Below, in pieces: positions 7,902 to 15,869 of a stretch of DNA of 37,528 nt. Below the pieces are notes generated by a model that saw only the letters and a program-made list of their open reading frames with translations, did not search any database and had not been told where the DNA came from. How positions within the stretch are numbered: position 1 is the first letter of the stretch; each line of letters starts with the position of its first letter. Origin of the DNA: SAR116 cluster bacterium AG-321-K23 (GTDB taxonomy: Bacteria > Pseudomonadota > Alphaproteobacteria > Puniceispirillales > Marisalimonadaceae); the NCBI GenBank assembly GCA_003284565.1, contig QBXO01000017.1:1-37528 (forward strand). Reading direction: 5' to 3'. A program made the position numbers and the translations under genes.

Positions 7902-8981
7902 ATGGAAGATGAAGTTATATTCACTGAAGATAATGGCGTAGGTTTAATTACGTTAAATAGGCCAGACAGGTTAAATGCTCTTACTTATTCAATGGTTCAA
8001 AAAATAAATAAAAATCTCAACTCTTGGGAAATCAACGATAATATAAACTGTATTATAATTGAGGGCGCTGGAGACCGTTCTTTCTGTGCTGGAGGTGACG
8101 TTGTTAAGTTAAGAAAAGAAGTTTTAGCAGACGGTGGACCACCAACCAATTTATCTAAGTCATTTTTTTATGATGAATATACTCTCAATTATAAAATTAG
8201 TAATTATAAAAAACCTTTCATTTCCCTAATTAATGGATTTACCATGGGTGGAGGTGTTGGTGTATCAATGCATGGTAGTCACGTGGTTGCCTCTGAAAAA
8301 ACAATGTTTGCAATGCCGGAAACAGCTATTGGATTATTCCCAGACGTTGGAGGAGGTTGGTTGCTTGGACAGTTAGATAAAGGTATTGGAGCTTGGTTGT
8401 CTTTAGTTGGTGCAAGAATTAAAGCCCATGACTTAATGAAGCTTAAACTAATAACTCATTATGTTACCTCAGAAAAAATTGAGATTTTAAAGAATTCAAT
8501 CATTTCCTCTTCACCAAACTCTAATCAAAAGGTTAACAATATTATTGATCAATTTTTATCAAAACCAGAAGCTGAAGATAGTGTGTTGATAGATAATGAG
8601 GAATTGATAAAAGAAGCTTTCTCTTATGATACAATCGAACAAATATTTGATGTATGTGAAAAACTTATTGAAAATGAAAATGAATTTTTGAAGGTTCAAT
8701 ACGAAGAGTTAAGACACAAATCTCCAACCTCCTTAAAAATCTCTTTAAAGCAAATCAGAAATGCTAGTCACATGAGTTTAAAAGATGAACTTATAATGGA
8801 GTACAGAATGGTTCAACGTTGTGTAGAAATTGGAGATTTTTTTGAAGGCGTTAGAGCAATGCTTGTAGACAAAGATAGAAAACCAAATTGGAAACCTAAT
8901 AAAATTCAAGATGTTGATGAAACCCGAGTTAATCTATTTTTTGAAGAATTAGGAGATTTGGAATTAATTTTAACAAATTAG
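7902..8981 (+). CDS. 3-Hydroxyisobutyryl-CoA hydrolase (HIBCH family)
   Basis: Crotonase-fold thioesterase, 359 residues from the ATG at 7902. That start lies at a normal distance from AAAGGA (7886-7891); a TTG six bases earlier is too close. It hydrolyses 3-hydroxyisobutyryl-CoA to free 3-hydroxyisobutyrate in valine degradation. NRPDRLNAL (19-27), FCAGGDVVKLR (61-71), GFTMGGGVGVSMHG (112-125) and MPETAIGLFPDVGGGWLL match HIBCH proteins, including the acidic pair E140 and D148. The long C-terminal part (PTSLKISLKQIRNA) is also typical. It lies between isobutyryl-CoA dehydrogenase and a thiolase on one strand. A dedicated methacrylyl-CoA hydratase is not in this operon. Confidence 0.93.
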   Translation: MEDEVIFTEDNGVGLITLNRPDRLNALTYSMVQKINKNLNSWEINDNINCIIIEGAGDRSFCAGGDVVKLRKEVLADGGPPTNLSKSFFYDEYTLNYKISNYKKPFISLINGFTMGGGVGVSMHGSHVVASEKTMFAMPETAIGLFPDVGGGWLLGQLDKGIGAWLSLVGARIKAHDLMKLKLITHYVTSEKIEILKNSIISSSPNSNQKVNNIIDQFLSKPEAEDSVLIDNEELIKEAFSYDTIEQIFDVCEKLIENENEFLKVQYEELRHKSPTSLKISLKQIRNASHMSLKDELIMEYRMVQRCVEIGDFFEGVRAMLVDKDRKPNWKPNKIQDVDETRVNLFFEELGDLELILTN

Positions 8982-9012
8982 ACTAAAAGTTATTTTGTGG
9001 AGGAAAACTAAA

Positions 9013-10185
9013 ATGAACAATGTTTACATTATGTCAGCAAACAGATCTGCAATTGGAGGATTTGGAGGTACTCTTAAAAATCACTGTCCTGTCGATCTAG
9101 GAACTTTAGTGGCAAAAGAAGCTATTGCAAGGTCTGGATATGAGGCTAATGAAGTTGAGCATGCTGTTTTTGGTAATGTTATACATACTGAACCTAGAGA
9201 TATGTATGTGAGTAGAGTTATTGCACTACAGGCTGGAATGGAAAAATCATCTGCTGCGTTGACAGTAAATCGACTCTGTGGCTCTGGGCTGCAGGCGATT
9301 GTAAGCGCTTCTCAAATTCTAATGCTTGGAGACGCTTCAATTGCAATGGCAGGTGGTGTAGAGGTCATGTCAAATGGTGCACACATTGTTCAAGGTTTTC
9401 GCTGGGGTTCTAGAATGGGTGATGGGCAAGTGCATGATATGATGTTAGGTGCCCTTCACGATCCTTTTGGTCATGGACATATGGGTATAACTGCAGAAAA
9501 TATCTCGAGTAGATATCAAATTAGTAGAGAAATGCAGGATGAATTCGCATTAACCAGTCAAAAAAGAGCTCAAAAAGCTATCGAAAATGGTGTTTTTAAC
9601 GATCAAATCTTACCTATTGAAATAAAAACAAGAAAGGGAGTTGAGATCTTTGAAACAGATGAGCACCTAAAACCTGATACTAGTATGGAAACATTATCTA
9701 GTCTTAAAACTGCTTTTAAAAAAGATGGGGTAGTAACTGCGGGCAATGCTTCTGGAATTAATGATGGTGCATCAGCTCTCATTTTAGCAAACGAAGAAAA
9801 GGCTAAGAAAAGTAAACCTTTAGCAAGAATAGTTTCTTACGGATTTGGTGGTGTTGATCCTGATGAAATGGGTATGGGACCGATCCCTGCATCAAAAATG
9901 GCACTTAAAAAGGCTCAATTATCTGTTTCAGATTTAGATTTAATTGAATCTAATGAAGCATTTGCTGCTCAAGCATGTGCTGTAAATAAACAGTTAGGTC
10001 TTGATCCTAGTAAAGTTAATGTTAATGGAGGGGCTATTGCATTAGGTCACCCTGTCGGTGCAACTGGAGCAATTATTATGACCAAGCTTGTATATGAACT
10101 AATTAAGCGTAAAGGAAAATATGGCCTTGCTACTATGTGTATTGGTGGGGGACAAGGGATAGCAGTAATTATTGAAGCTTTATAA
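9013..10185 (+). CDS. Acetyl-CoA acyltransferase (thiolase)
   Basis: Thiolase II family, 390 residues from the ATG at 9013. GGAGGA at 8999-9004 fixes that start; an in-frame TTG 18 bases upstream precedes the ribosome site. The nucleophile Cys89 lies in NRLCGSGLQA, His346 in GGAIALGHPVGATGA and Cys376 in CIGGGQG, so the active site is complete. It either cleaves 3-ketoacyl-CoA or condenses two acetyl-CoA; sequence alone does not settle chain length. It sits 31 bases after the HIBCH gene and six bases before the GlpE gene, in the same operon. Valine degradation needs no thiolase, so the operon may also serve isoleucine or short fatty acids. Confidence 0.94.
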   Translation: MNNVYIMSANRSAIGGFGGTLKNHCPVDLGTLVAKEAIARSGYEANEVEHAVFGNVIHTEPRDMYVSRVIALQAGMEKSSAALTVNRLCGSGLQAIVSASQILMLGDASIAMAGGVEVMSNGAHIVQGFRWGSRMGDGQVHDMMLGALHDPFGHGHMGITAENISSRYQISREMQDEFALTSQKRAQKAIENGVFNDQILPIEIKTRKGVEIFETDEHLKPDTSMETLSSLKTAFKKDGVVTAGNASGINDGASALILANEEKAKKSKPLARIVSYGFGGVDPDEMGMGPIPASKMALKKAQLSVSDLDLIESNEAFAAQACAVNKQLGLDPSKVNVNGGAIALGHPVGATGAIIMTKLVYELIKRKGKYGLATMCIGGGQGIAVIIEAL

Positions 10186-10191
10186 AATAAA

Positions 10192-10491
10192 ATGCCTTTT
10201 AATCGTGTGTCAATTAAAGATGCTATGGATCTTCTTAAAAAAGATGATCTGATCTTAATAGATATTAGAGACTACAATTCGTTTAAGAATGGTCACATTG
10301 AGAATGCTATACATATTGAAGATTTAAATCTCCAAAACTTTCTTAATGAAAAAGATAAGAACGTTACAATTTTAATTTATTGTTATCATGGTAACTCAAG
10401 TCAATCAGCCGCTAATTTTTTTAGTCATTCCGGTTTCAAAAATGTATTTAGTATGGACGAAGGATATGAAGGCTGGATAAATAACAATTAA
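10192..10491 (+). CDS. glpE: GlpE-type thiosulfate sulfurtransferase
   Basis: Single-domain rhodanese of 99 residues, close to the 108 of E. coli GlpE. The active-site loop CYHGNSSQ starts at Cys64, the persulfide-forming residue, and DIRDYNSFKNGHIENA is the usual substrate-side helix region. The CYHGNSS loop is the GlpE hallmark. It moves sulfane sulfur from thiosulfate or a persulfide to an acceptor in the cytoplasm. It follows the thiolase stop by six bases and so ends the isobutyryl-CoA operon, an unusual partner for acyl-CoA genes. No Shine-Dalgarno sequence is clear, which suggests translational coupling. Confidence 0.9.
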   Translation: MPFNRVSIKDAMDLLKKDDLILIDIRDYNSFKNGHIENAIHIEDLNLQNFLNEKDKNVTILIYCYHGNSSQSAANFFSHSGFKNVFSMDEGYEGWINNN

Positions 10492-10545
10492 ACATAATTT
10501 TTTTATGAATTTATCCTTCATAGCTTGTTTCAAAAATAATAATTG

Positions 10546-10561
10546 TATATACGTGTATATA
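10546..10561. promoter_or_regulatory. Inverted repeat, possible operator upstream of the CBS protein
   Basis: TATATAC (10546-10552) and GTATATA (10555-10561) form a perfect 7-base inverted repeat with a GT spacer. It lies 28 bases before the TTG start of the CBS-domain gene and overlaps -10-like sequence. The shape suits a dimeric regulator, but an alternating TA repeat in AT-rich DNA can arise by chance. Confidence 0.3.
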
Positions 10562-10575
10562 GAATAATTAATTTA

Positions 10576-10583
10576 AGGTGAGG
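10576..10583 (+). promoter_or_regulatory. Ribosome binding site that supports a TTG start
   Basis: AAGGTGAG lies six bases before TTG at 10590. An upstream in-frame GTG (10578) falls inside the site itself, and the nearby ATG at 10585 is out of frame. TTG is therefore the best start for the CBS-domain protein. Confidence 0.65.
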
Positions 10584-10589
10584 TATGCT

Positions 10590-11120
10590 TTGGAAAATCG
10601 TAAGGGTGGCCGTTTAATTGATAGACCGGAATTTAAAACTAAACCACAACCGGTCACTTTTTTAGGAAAAGATAAAGTTTCCGACGCAATCTCAGTAATG
10701 GCTGAAAAAAATTATGGATCTGTTGTTATTTTAGATAACAAACAAAAAGTTGTTGGTATTGTTACAGAAAGAGATGTTTTAAAAAAGTTGGTAAATAATA
10801 ATAAGTCACCAAAAACAACAAAACTAGAAGATATAATGACACCAAATCCAAGAGTAGCTAATGAAAATGACAATGTTATTGACTGGTTGAGAATAATGTC
10901 AAACGATAGATTTAGAAGATTGCCAGTTGTAGACGCTAATGGAAAAATTAAAGTAATTTTTACACAAGGTGATTTTGTATCCTACACATGGCCAGATTTA
11001 ATTTTCCAAGCTTCTCAATTAGCTAAAGCTTCTTTCATGAAAGGCTTTTCTTTTAATACTTTGCTTTTATTTATGCTAGTTTATGGCGTTGCTTTAGTGG
11101 CTATAGTTAAAGCCTTTTAA
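10590..11120 (+). CDS. CBS-domain pair protein with C-terminal membrane anchor
   Basis: Protein of 176 residues from the TTG start. Two CBS motifs span roughly residues 25-80 (GSVVILDNKQKVVGIVTERDVL) and 90-148 (MTPNP...RRLPVVDANGKIKVIFTQGD). Such pairs bind adenosine nucleotides or S-adenosyl ligands and act as sensors. The last 23 residues are a hydrophobic helix (FNTLLLFMLVYGVALVAIV), so the domain is probably held at the inner face of the membrane. It has its own upstream gap of about 98 bases with an inverted repeat, and converges on the MaoC gene. No enzymatic domain is attached; partner and ligand are unknown. Confidence 0.88.
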   Translation: MENRKGGRLIDRPEFKTKPQPVTFLGKDKVSDAISVMAEKNYGSVVILDNKQKVVGIVTERDVLKKLVNNNKSPKTTKLEDIMTPNPRVANENDNVIDWLRIMSNDRFRRLPVVDANGKIKVIFTQGDFVSYTWPDLIFQASQLAKASFMKGFSFNTLLLFMLVYGVALVAIVKAF

Positions 11121-11151
11121 TTATTTACAAAGCAGATTTCTTATTTTTTTC

Positions 11152-11604
11152 TTAAGATTTCGTTTTTAGCATTTGATTTGATATCCAGGTCATAACAATT
11201 TCATTTTTTTGATTTGTTACAATATGCTTTAACCTTGCAGTGCCTCTTCTAGGATTTTTAGTTGATCTTTTGGCTTCTAGAACTTCGATTTTTGTTTTTA
11301 ATAAATCACCAGGAAGAACTGGTTTGGTCCACCTTAACTCATCTATACCCCAAGCACCCATACTTGTTCCATCATAAACACCGGTTTCAAAAATCTGAGT
11401 AAATGATTTTCCTAGTGTCATAAAACCACTTGATGTTAACTGACCAAATGGGCCATTGTTAGCAGCTATTTCGTCCAGATGGAATGATTGTGGGTCGTAT
11501 TTTGAAGCAAAATCAATTATCTCTTCTTTTGTTACAAGGATAGGTTCAGACTCAAAATTTAAACCTACCTGAAAATCTTCAAAATATTTTGGCTTAATCT
11601 TCAT
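11152..11604 (-). CDS. MaoC-family (R)-specific enoyl-CoA hydratase-like protein
   Basis: Hot-dog-fold protein of 150 residues. The hydratase dyad is visible as Asp37 and His42 in ASKYDPQSFHLDE, followed by the GPFGQLTSSGFMTL segment of MaoC dehydratases. It would hydrate a 2-enoyl-CoA, giving an (R)-3-hydroxyacyl-CoA. It is the last gene of the long minus-strand operon, 21 bases after the HSD10-like SDR, whose family normally takes (S)-3-hydroxyacyl-CoA; the stereochemical match is therefore uncertain. No clear ribosome site precedes the ATG. MaoC proteins of this length also act on branched or aromatic acyl-CoAs. Confidence 0.85.
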   Translation of the reverse strand: MKIKPKYFEDFQVGLNFESEPILVTKEEIIDFASKYDPQSFHLDEIAANNGPFGQLTSSGFMTLGKSFTQIFETGVYDGTSMGAWGIDELRWTKPVLPGDLLKTKIEVLEAKRSTKNPRRGTARLKHIVTNQKNEIVMTWISNQMLKTKS

Positions 11605-11625
11605 ACAGAAAATATACTATGTATT

Positions 11626-12375
11626 TTATCTAGGGGCTAAACGGACTGAACCATCAAGTCTAATAGTTTCACCATTCAATAATACATTAGTTACAATGCT
11701 CTCTACTAACATTGCGTACTCCAAAGGTGTTCCTAAACGTTTAGGAAATACAGTAGTAGCAATTAAGCTTTTTTGGACTTCATCACTCATTCCTGCAAGC
11801 ATGGCGGTAGCAAATAACCCTGGTGCAATAGTATTCACCCTAATTCCATTTGAGGCAAGTTCACGAGCAATAGGTAAAGTCATTCCAACTATACCACCTT
11901 TTGAAGCAGAATAAGCTGCTTGTCCTATTTGACCATCGTATGCAGCTACAGAAGCAGTGTTAATAACAACTCCTTTCTCACCTTCTTTATCAGGTTCATT
12001 TGTTTGCATTTTATCAGCGCACAATCTGAGCATATTAAAGCTACCAATTAAATTTACCTTAAGAACTTTTTCAAATAATCCTAAATCATGCATGCCTCTA
12101 CTAGATACAACTTTAGCACCAACTGCAATTCCTGCACAATTTACTAGGCAATTGATCCCATTAAAATCATCGATAGCCTTTTTCATTTCTTCTTCGTTAG
12201 AAACATCTCCAACAACATATTTACAATTTAGTTCATCAGCTACTTTCTTCAGCCCATCAGCATTTAAATCAATCAGTAGTACTTCTGCACCTTTATTTTT
12301 AAGGTGTCTAGCAGTACCTTCGCCTAGACCACTTCCAGCACCTGTAATCACAGCTTTAACATTTTCAATTTTCAT
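11626..12375 (-). CDS. HSD17B10-like 3-hydroxyacyl-CoA dehydrogenase (SDR)
   Basis: SDR of 249 residues. TGAGSGLG at 11-18, acidic D36 for NAD preference, NCAG at 79-82 and the Ser142/Tyr155/Lys159 triad are intact. The C-terminal PGLFATAML and FPKRLGTPLEYAMLV with NGETIRLDGSVRLAP match mitochondrial HSD10, which oxidises 2-methyl-3-hydroxybutyryl-CoA and other 3-hydroxyacyl-CoAs. The ATG lies two bases after the PaaK-like gene stop, and its ribosome site (GGAGAA, 12386-12381) is inside that gene, so the two are coupled. In this operon it would supply the dehydrogenase step after CoA activation and hydration. Confidence 0.92.
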   Translation of the reverse strand: MKIENVKAVITGAGSGLGEGTARHLKNKGAEVLLIDLNADGLKKVADELNCKYVVGDVSNEEEMKKAIDDFNGINCLVNCAGIAVGAKVVSSRGMHDLGLFEKVLKVNLIGSFNMLRLCADKMQTNEPDKEGEKGVVINTASVAAYDGQIGQAAYSASKGGIVGMTLPIARELASNGIRVNTIAPGLFATAMLAGMSDEVQKSLIATTVFPKRLGTPLEYAMLVESIVTNVLLNGETIRLDGSVRLAPR

Positions 12376-12377
12376 TT

Positions 12378-13622
12378 TTATTCTCCAAAATCACGTTTAT
12401 CATCTATCACTTTACCATCATTTGGTAAACTTTTTATAGGAACAATCTCAGTACTTCCTCGTAAATTAATAACATTTTTAATTTGGTCGGATATCTTTTG
12501 CTGCAAAGTTTCTATCTGAGTTGTATCTGTAATATCAGACTCAACTTTTAATAATAGCTCATCTTTATCATTTGATCTGCTAACAATCATTCTAGCAGTG
12601 TCATTTATTTTAAGATTTTCCAAGATCTTATTAATTTGGGACGGTTGAACAAACATACCTCTTACTTTTGTTGTTTGATCGGCTCTCCCCATCCAACCTT
12701 TTATTCTTTTATTAGTCCTACCAGTTGAGCTGTTTCCTTCCAAAATCGCTGAGAGATCGCCTGTAGCGAACCTGATAATAGGTAATTCGTAATTATTTAA
12801 AACTGTTACTACTACTTCTCCAACTTCACCATCTTCAACAGGTTTTCCAGTACCGGGTTTTACAACCTCCAATAATACATTTTCATCTACAATCATGCCA
12901 TCGTTATCTGCTGCTTCATAAGCAACTAATCCTAAATCTGCTGTTCCATAACATTGTCTTACGTGAATATTTCTTTCTTTAAAATTTTGAGCAACAGCAG
13001 GAAAAAGAGGCCCCCCAGTTACCATAGCTTTTGTCAATTTTGAAAGTGATATGTTTTTTTCGTCGGCTTTCTCTAATATAATTTTTAAAAAATCTGGAAC
13101 ACCTACATAAGCAGTTGTTCCAATATCTTTCATTACCTCAAGTTGTAAATCAGTATTTTCTCCACCTGCTGGAAACACTGTACATTTTAAAATTTTTGCT
13201 GCCTCTTCAAACATTGCACCTGCAGGGGTAAAATGATAAGAAAAGCAGTTTTGCACAATATCACCATAACCAAAACCAGCAGCATGTAATGCTCTAGAAA
13301 ATCTCCACCAATCTTTTGAATGACCATCTAAGTCATATATTGGTCCTGGAGACCTATATATGTGAGCAAAATCTTTAATTTCAGAAACATTTAATTCTGC
13401 AAATGGTGGAAAATCAAATTGTCTTTGAATTAAGTCTGATTTTCTAAACAAAGGTATTGAGGTTAAATCCGTTAGGTTCTCAAGGAGTTTATCAAGTCTT
13501 AATGATTGGTTTTTATTACCTTTAGCTGTTTTAATTAAATTATTTAATTTTTTTAATTGATCATCATTTCTTTCATCAACTGATCGTGTCTCTAGATCAT
13601 CAAAAAATTTATTATTTAACAT
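12378..13622 (-). CDS. Phenylacetate-CoA ligase (PaaK) family adenylate-forming enzyme
   Basis: AMP-forming acyl-CoA ligase of 414 residues, a little shorter than typical PaaK (about 430-440). YRSPGPIYDLDGH occupies the place of the P-loop, which differs from the usual SSGTTG form. CYGTADLGLVAYE carries the adenine-site motif, and FATGDLS the ribose-binding Asp. The C-terminal subdomain has KIKGWMGRADQTTKVRGMFV. It would activate an aromatic or small carboxylic acid with ATP and CoA. It is the second ligase of this operon and lies six bases after the LivF gene, so substrate entry through the ABC importer is likely. The atypical P-loop leaves its ATP use open. Confidence 0.85.
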   Translation of the reverse strand: MLNNKFFDDLETRSVDERNDDQLKKLNNLIKTAKGNKNQSLRLDKLLENLTDLTSIPLFRKSDLIQRQFDFPPFAELNVSEIKDFAHIYRSPGPIYDLDGHSKDWWRFSRALHAAGFGYGDIVQNCFSYHFTPAGAMFEEAAKILKCTVFPAGGENTDLQLEVMKDIGTTAYVGVPDFLKIILEKADEKNISLSKLTKAMVTGGPLFPAVAQNFKERNIHVRQCYGTADLGLVAYEAADNDGMIVDENVLLEVVKPGTGKPVEDGEVGEVVVTVLNNYELPIIRFATGDLSAILEGNSSTGRTNKRIKGWMGRADQTTKVRGMFVQPSQINKILENLKINDTARMIVSRSNDKDELLLKVESDITDTTQIETLQQKISDQIKNVINLRGSTEIVPIKSLPNDGKVIDDKRDFGE

Positions 13623-13628
13623 TTGAAA

Positions 13629-14468
13629 TTATAGCCATCTCTTACGTCTGCGATATTGTTTAACGTCCTTAAAAGATTGCCTACCTTCTCCTGAAATTCC
13701 AAGATAAAACTCTTTAACATCCTCATTATCTCTCATTGACTCAGCTGTGCCTTCCATAACTACACGGCCATTTTCAAGAATATACGCATATTCTGCATAT
13801 TGAAGTGCCATATTTGTATTCTGCTCTGCTAATAGAATTGTTACACCCTCTTTTCTATTTATTTCAGCAACGATTTCAAATATTTGTTTAACTAACTGAG
13901 GAGCAAGACCCATAGAAGGTTCATCAAGTAAAATCATACTAGGATGAGCCATTAGTGCTCTTCCAATTGCAATCATTTGTTGTTCACCGCCCGAAGTATA
14001 GCCTGCTAAAGACGTTCTTCTTTCACGCAGTCTAGGAAAATATCCGTAAACTCTCTCCAAGTCATCTTTTACTTCTTTATTATTAGTTCTAGTGTAGGCC
14101 CCGGTCAGTAGATTTTCTTCGACAGTTAAATGTTCAAAACAGTGTCTTCCCTCCATAACTTGAATGACGCCTTTTTTTACTAATTGTGAGGGGTCAAGGT
14201 TGTGAATTTGCTCATTACCAAACGTCACTGAACCTTTGGTAACTTCTCCTCTTTCTGATGCAAGTAAATTAGAAATTGATTTTAATGTAGTACTTTTTCC
14301 TGCACCATTCCCACCAAGTAAGGCTGTGATACCGCCTTTTTTAACTTTCAGGCTTACACCTTTTAAAACAAGGATAACATGGCTGTAAACAACTTCTATA
14401 TTATTTACAATTAAAACGTCTTCAGATGTTTGTGATTTTTTATTTTTAATTACTTTAATGTCATCCAT
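13629..14468 (-). CDS. livF: Branched-chain amino acid-type ABC transporter, ATP-binding protein LivF
   Basis: ABC ATPase of 279 residues; E. coli LivF has 237, so this form carries an N-terminal extension of about 15 and a basic C-terminal tail (QYRRRKRWL). Walker A GGNGAGKST is at 52-60, the signature TSGGEQQ at about 158-164 and Walker B ILLDEP at 179-184. VIQVMEGRHCFEHLTVEENL is LivF-like. AGGA eight bases upstream of the ATG is the ribosome site. It follows the binding-protein gene across a 57-base gap holding a strong hairpin, which separates it from the other transporter genes in expression. The substrate is unlikely to be an amino acid, given two ligases in the operon. Confidence 0.94.
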   Translation of the reverse strand: MDDIKVIKNKKSQTSEDVLIVNNIEVVYSHVILVLKGVSLKVKKGGITALLGGNGAGKSTTLKSISNLLASERGEVTKGSVTFGNEQIHNLDPSQLVKKGVIQVMEGRHCFEHLTVEENLLTGAYTRTNNKEVKDDLERVYGYFPRLRERRTSLAGYTSGGEQQMIAIGRALMAHPSMILLDEPSMGLAPQLVKQIFEIVAEINRKEGVTILLAEQNTNMALQYAEYAYILENGRVVMEGTAESMRDNEDVKEFYLGISGEGRQSFKDVKQYRRRKRWL

Positions 14469-14488
14469 TTTATTTTCCTATGTGTAAA

Positions 14489-14512
14489 GAGAGCCTAAAT
14501 AAATAGGCTCTC
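14489..14512 (-). terminator. Intercistronic hairpin after the binding-protein gene
   Basis: GAGAGCCTA (14489-14497) and TAGGCTCTC (14504-14512) form a perfect 9-bp stem with a six-base loop. On the minus strand it follows the binding-protein stop by 13 bases and precedes the LivF ATG by 20. Only TTT follows the stem in the transcribed direction, so it is more likely an mRNA-stabilising or attenuating hairpin than a full terminator. Confidence 0.65.
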
Positions 14513-14525
14513 CATCTAATTTTTT

Positions 14526-15821
14526 TTAACCACAACGCTCAGCAATTTTTTGCTCAGCAGCATATTTTGATGAATCTTCTGCGATTAATTTTTGAACCAC
14601 ATCAGAGTCTCCATACATATACTCAGTAATCATGTTCCACTTTTTAGTCTTTGCGTCCCACTGTTGAACAGCAGCTAGTCCACTACCACCATGATTCTCA
14701 CATGTGATTTTGAAAGGAGGAGCAAAGTCTTTAAACCCTAGCTCTTCTAATCTTTTTGCACTTAAGTTAATATTTTCAAAACCATCTCTGTACATTGCAG
14801 AAGTAATTTTTGATGTGCCATGAATTTTTTGTGCAACTGTGGCTGCTTCTACCTGAACCATTGCTTGGAATAAACCTCTGTTATAGAGTACTGTTCCAAA
14901 GTGAGATCCGTCACCAGAGGCTTCACCTTTGTCGTGAACAAATTTCTTAATGTCTGCATGTACTTGATAGTTAGTTCCAGGAGCATTAAAAGTCAGAGAC
15001 TTATAACCGTGTGCGCCTTGACCTGCTGGTAAAACATCATTTTCAGAACCAGACCACCAAATTCCAATAAATTTATCCATTGGAAACTTGATAGATGCTG
15101 CAGATTTAATTGCAACTTGATTCATAACTCCCCAGCCCCACATCAGAACATTATCAGGTCGAGCTTTACGTATTTTTAACCAAGTAGCTTTTTGCTCTTG
15201 TCCTGGATGGTCAACAGGTAATAGCATCAATTTAAAACCATGCTTTTTACTCAGTGTTTGTAGTGTTCTAATTGGCTCTTTACCGTATGCTGAATTATGG
15301 TATACGAGTGCAATTTTCTTGCCCTTGATATTACCAAAATTGTTTTTAAGTATGTGTCTTACTGCTATTGAAGCCCCATCCCAGTATGTAACTGGAGCAT
15401 TAAATACCCACTTAAAGACTTTACCGTTAGCTGCAGATGTTCTTCCATATCCAGTTGAATATACTGTAACACCATCAGCCGTAGCTTTAGGAATTAATTG
15501 GTAAGTAATACCGGTAGACATTGGTTGGAATACCATGGCATCTTTCTTGTTTTTTTCATAACACTCAACACCAACTTGTGTTTTGTATCCTGTCTCACAC
15601 TCAGGGTGTAAAATTTTCTCACCACCAATTCCGCCGTCTCTGGCATTGATCATTTTGTAATAATCTACAAAACCATCTGCGTTTGGAATACCGTTAGGCG
15701 CATAAGCTCCTGTTCGGTAGACCAACATAGGAAACTTCAAATCTGCAATAGCCATTTCTACATAACCAGAAACAGCAATAACAGAAGCTGTCATTCCTAT
15801 TAAAAGTTGTTTTATTCTCAT
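14526..15821 (-). CDS. Liv-type ABC transporter substrate-binding protein
   Basis: Periplasmic binding protein of 431 residues, type I fold (LivK/HmgII class). An N-terminal signal peptide is clear: basic MRIK, hydrophobic LLIGMTASVIAVSG, with probable cleavage after AIA-D near residue 27. The mature part opens with FPMLVYRTGAYAPNGIPNADG, and contains GKKIALVYHNSAYGKEPIR. Members with this start usually sit in operons with acyl-CoA ligases, not with amino acid genes. It delivers an unknown, probably acidic, ligand to LivHM. Its ribosome site AAGGAGGA is the strongest in the operon, and a hairpin follows the stop; both favour excess production over the membrane parts. Confidence 0.93.
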   Translation of the reverse strand: MRIKQLLIGMTASVIAVSGYVEMAIADLKFPMLVYRTGAYAPNGIPNADGFVDYYKMINARDGGIGGEKILHPECETGYKTQVGVECYEKNKKDAMVFQPMSTGITYQLIPKATADGVTVYSTGYGRTSAANGKVFKWVFNAPVTYWDGASIAVRHILKNNFGNIKGKKIALVYHNSAYGKEPIRTLQTLSKKHGFKLMLLPVDHPGQEQKATWLKIRKARPDNVLMWGWGVMNQVAIKSAASIKFPMDKFIGIWWSGSENDVLPAGQGAHGYKSLTFNAPGTNYQVHADIKKFVHDKGEASGDGSHFGTVLYNRGLFQAMVQVEAATVAQKIHGTSKITSAMYRDGFENINLSAKRLEELGFKDFAPPFKITCENHGGSGLAAVQQWDAKTKKWNMITEYMYGDSDVVQKLIAEDSSKYAAEQKIAERCG

Positions 15822-15825
15822 TAGA

Positions 15826-15833
15826 TCCTCCTT
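15826..15833 (-). promoter_or_regulatory. Strong Shine-Dalgarno of the binding-protein gene
   Basis: AAGGAGGA reads on the minus strand from 15833 to 15826, four bases before the ATG. It is the longest anti-16S match in this operon and fits the need for excess periplasmic binding protein. Confidence 0.7.
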
Positions 15834-15869
15834 CTAGAGAAAAAATTAACGTTATCTACTAAATAAAAT

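Noticed and set aside
11957-12439. 160-codon plus-strand frame opposite the HSD10-like SDR
   Set aside because: Low-complexity Ser/Pro/Leu-rich product, antisense to a well supported gene.
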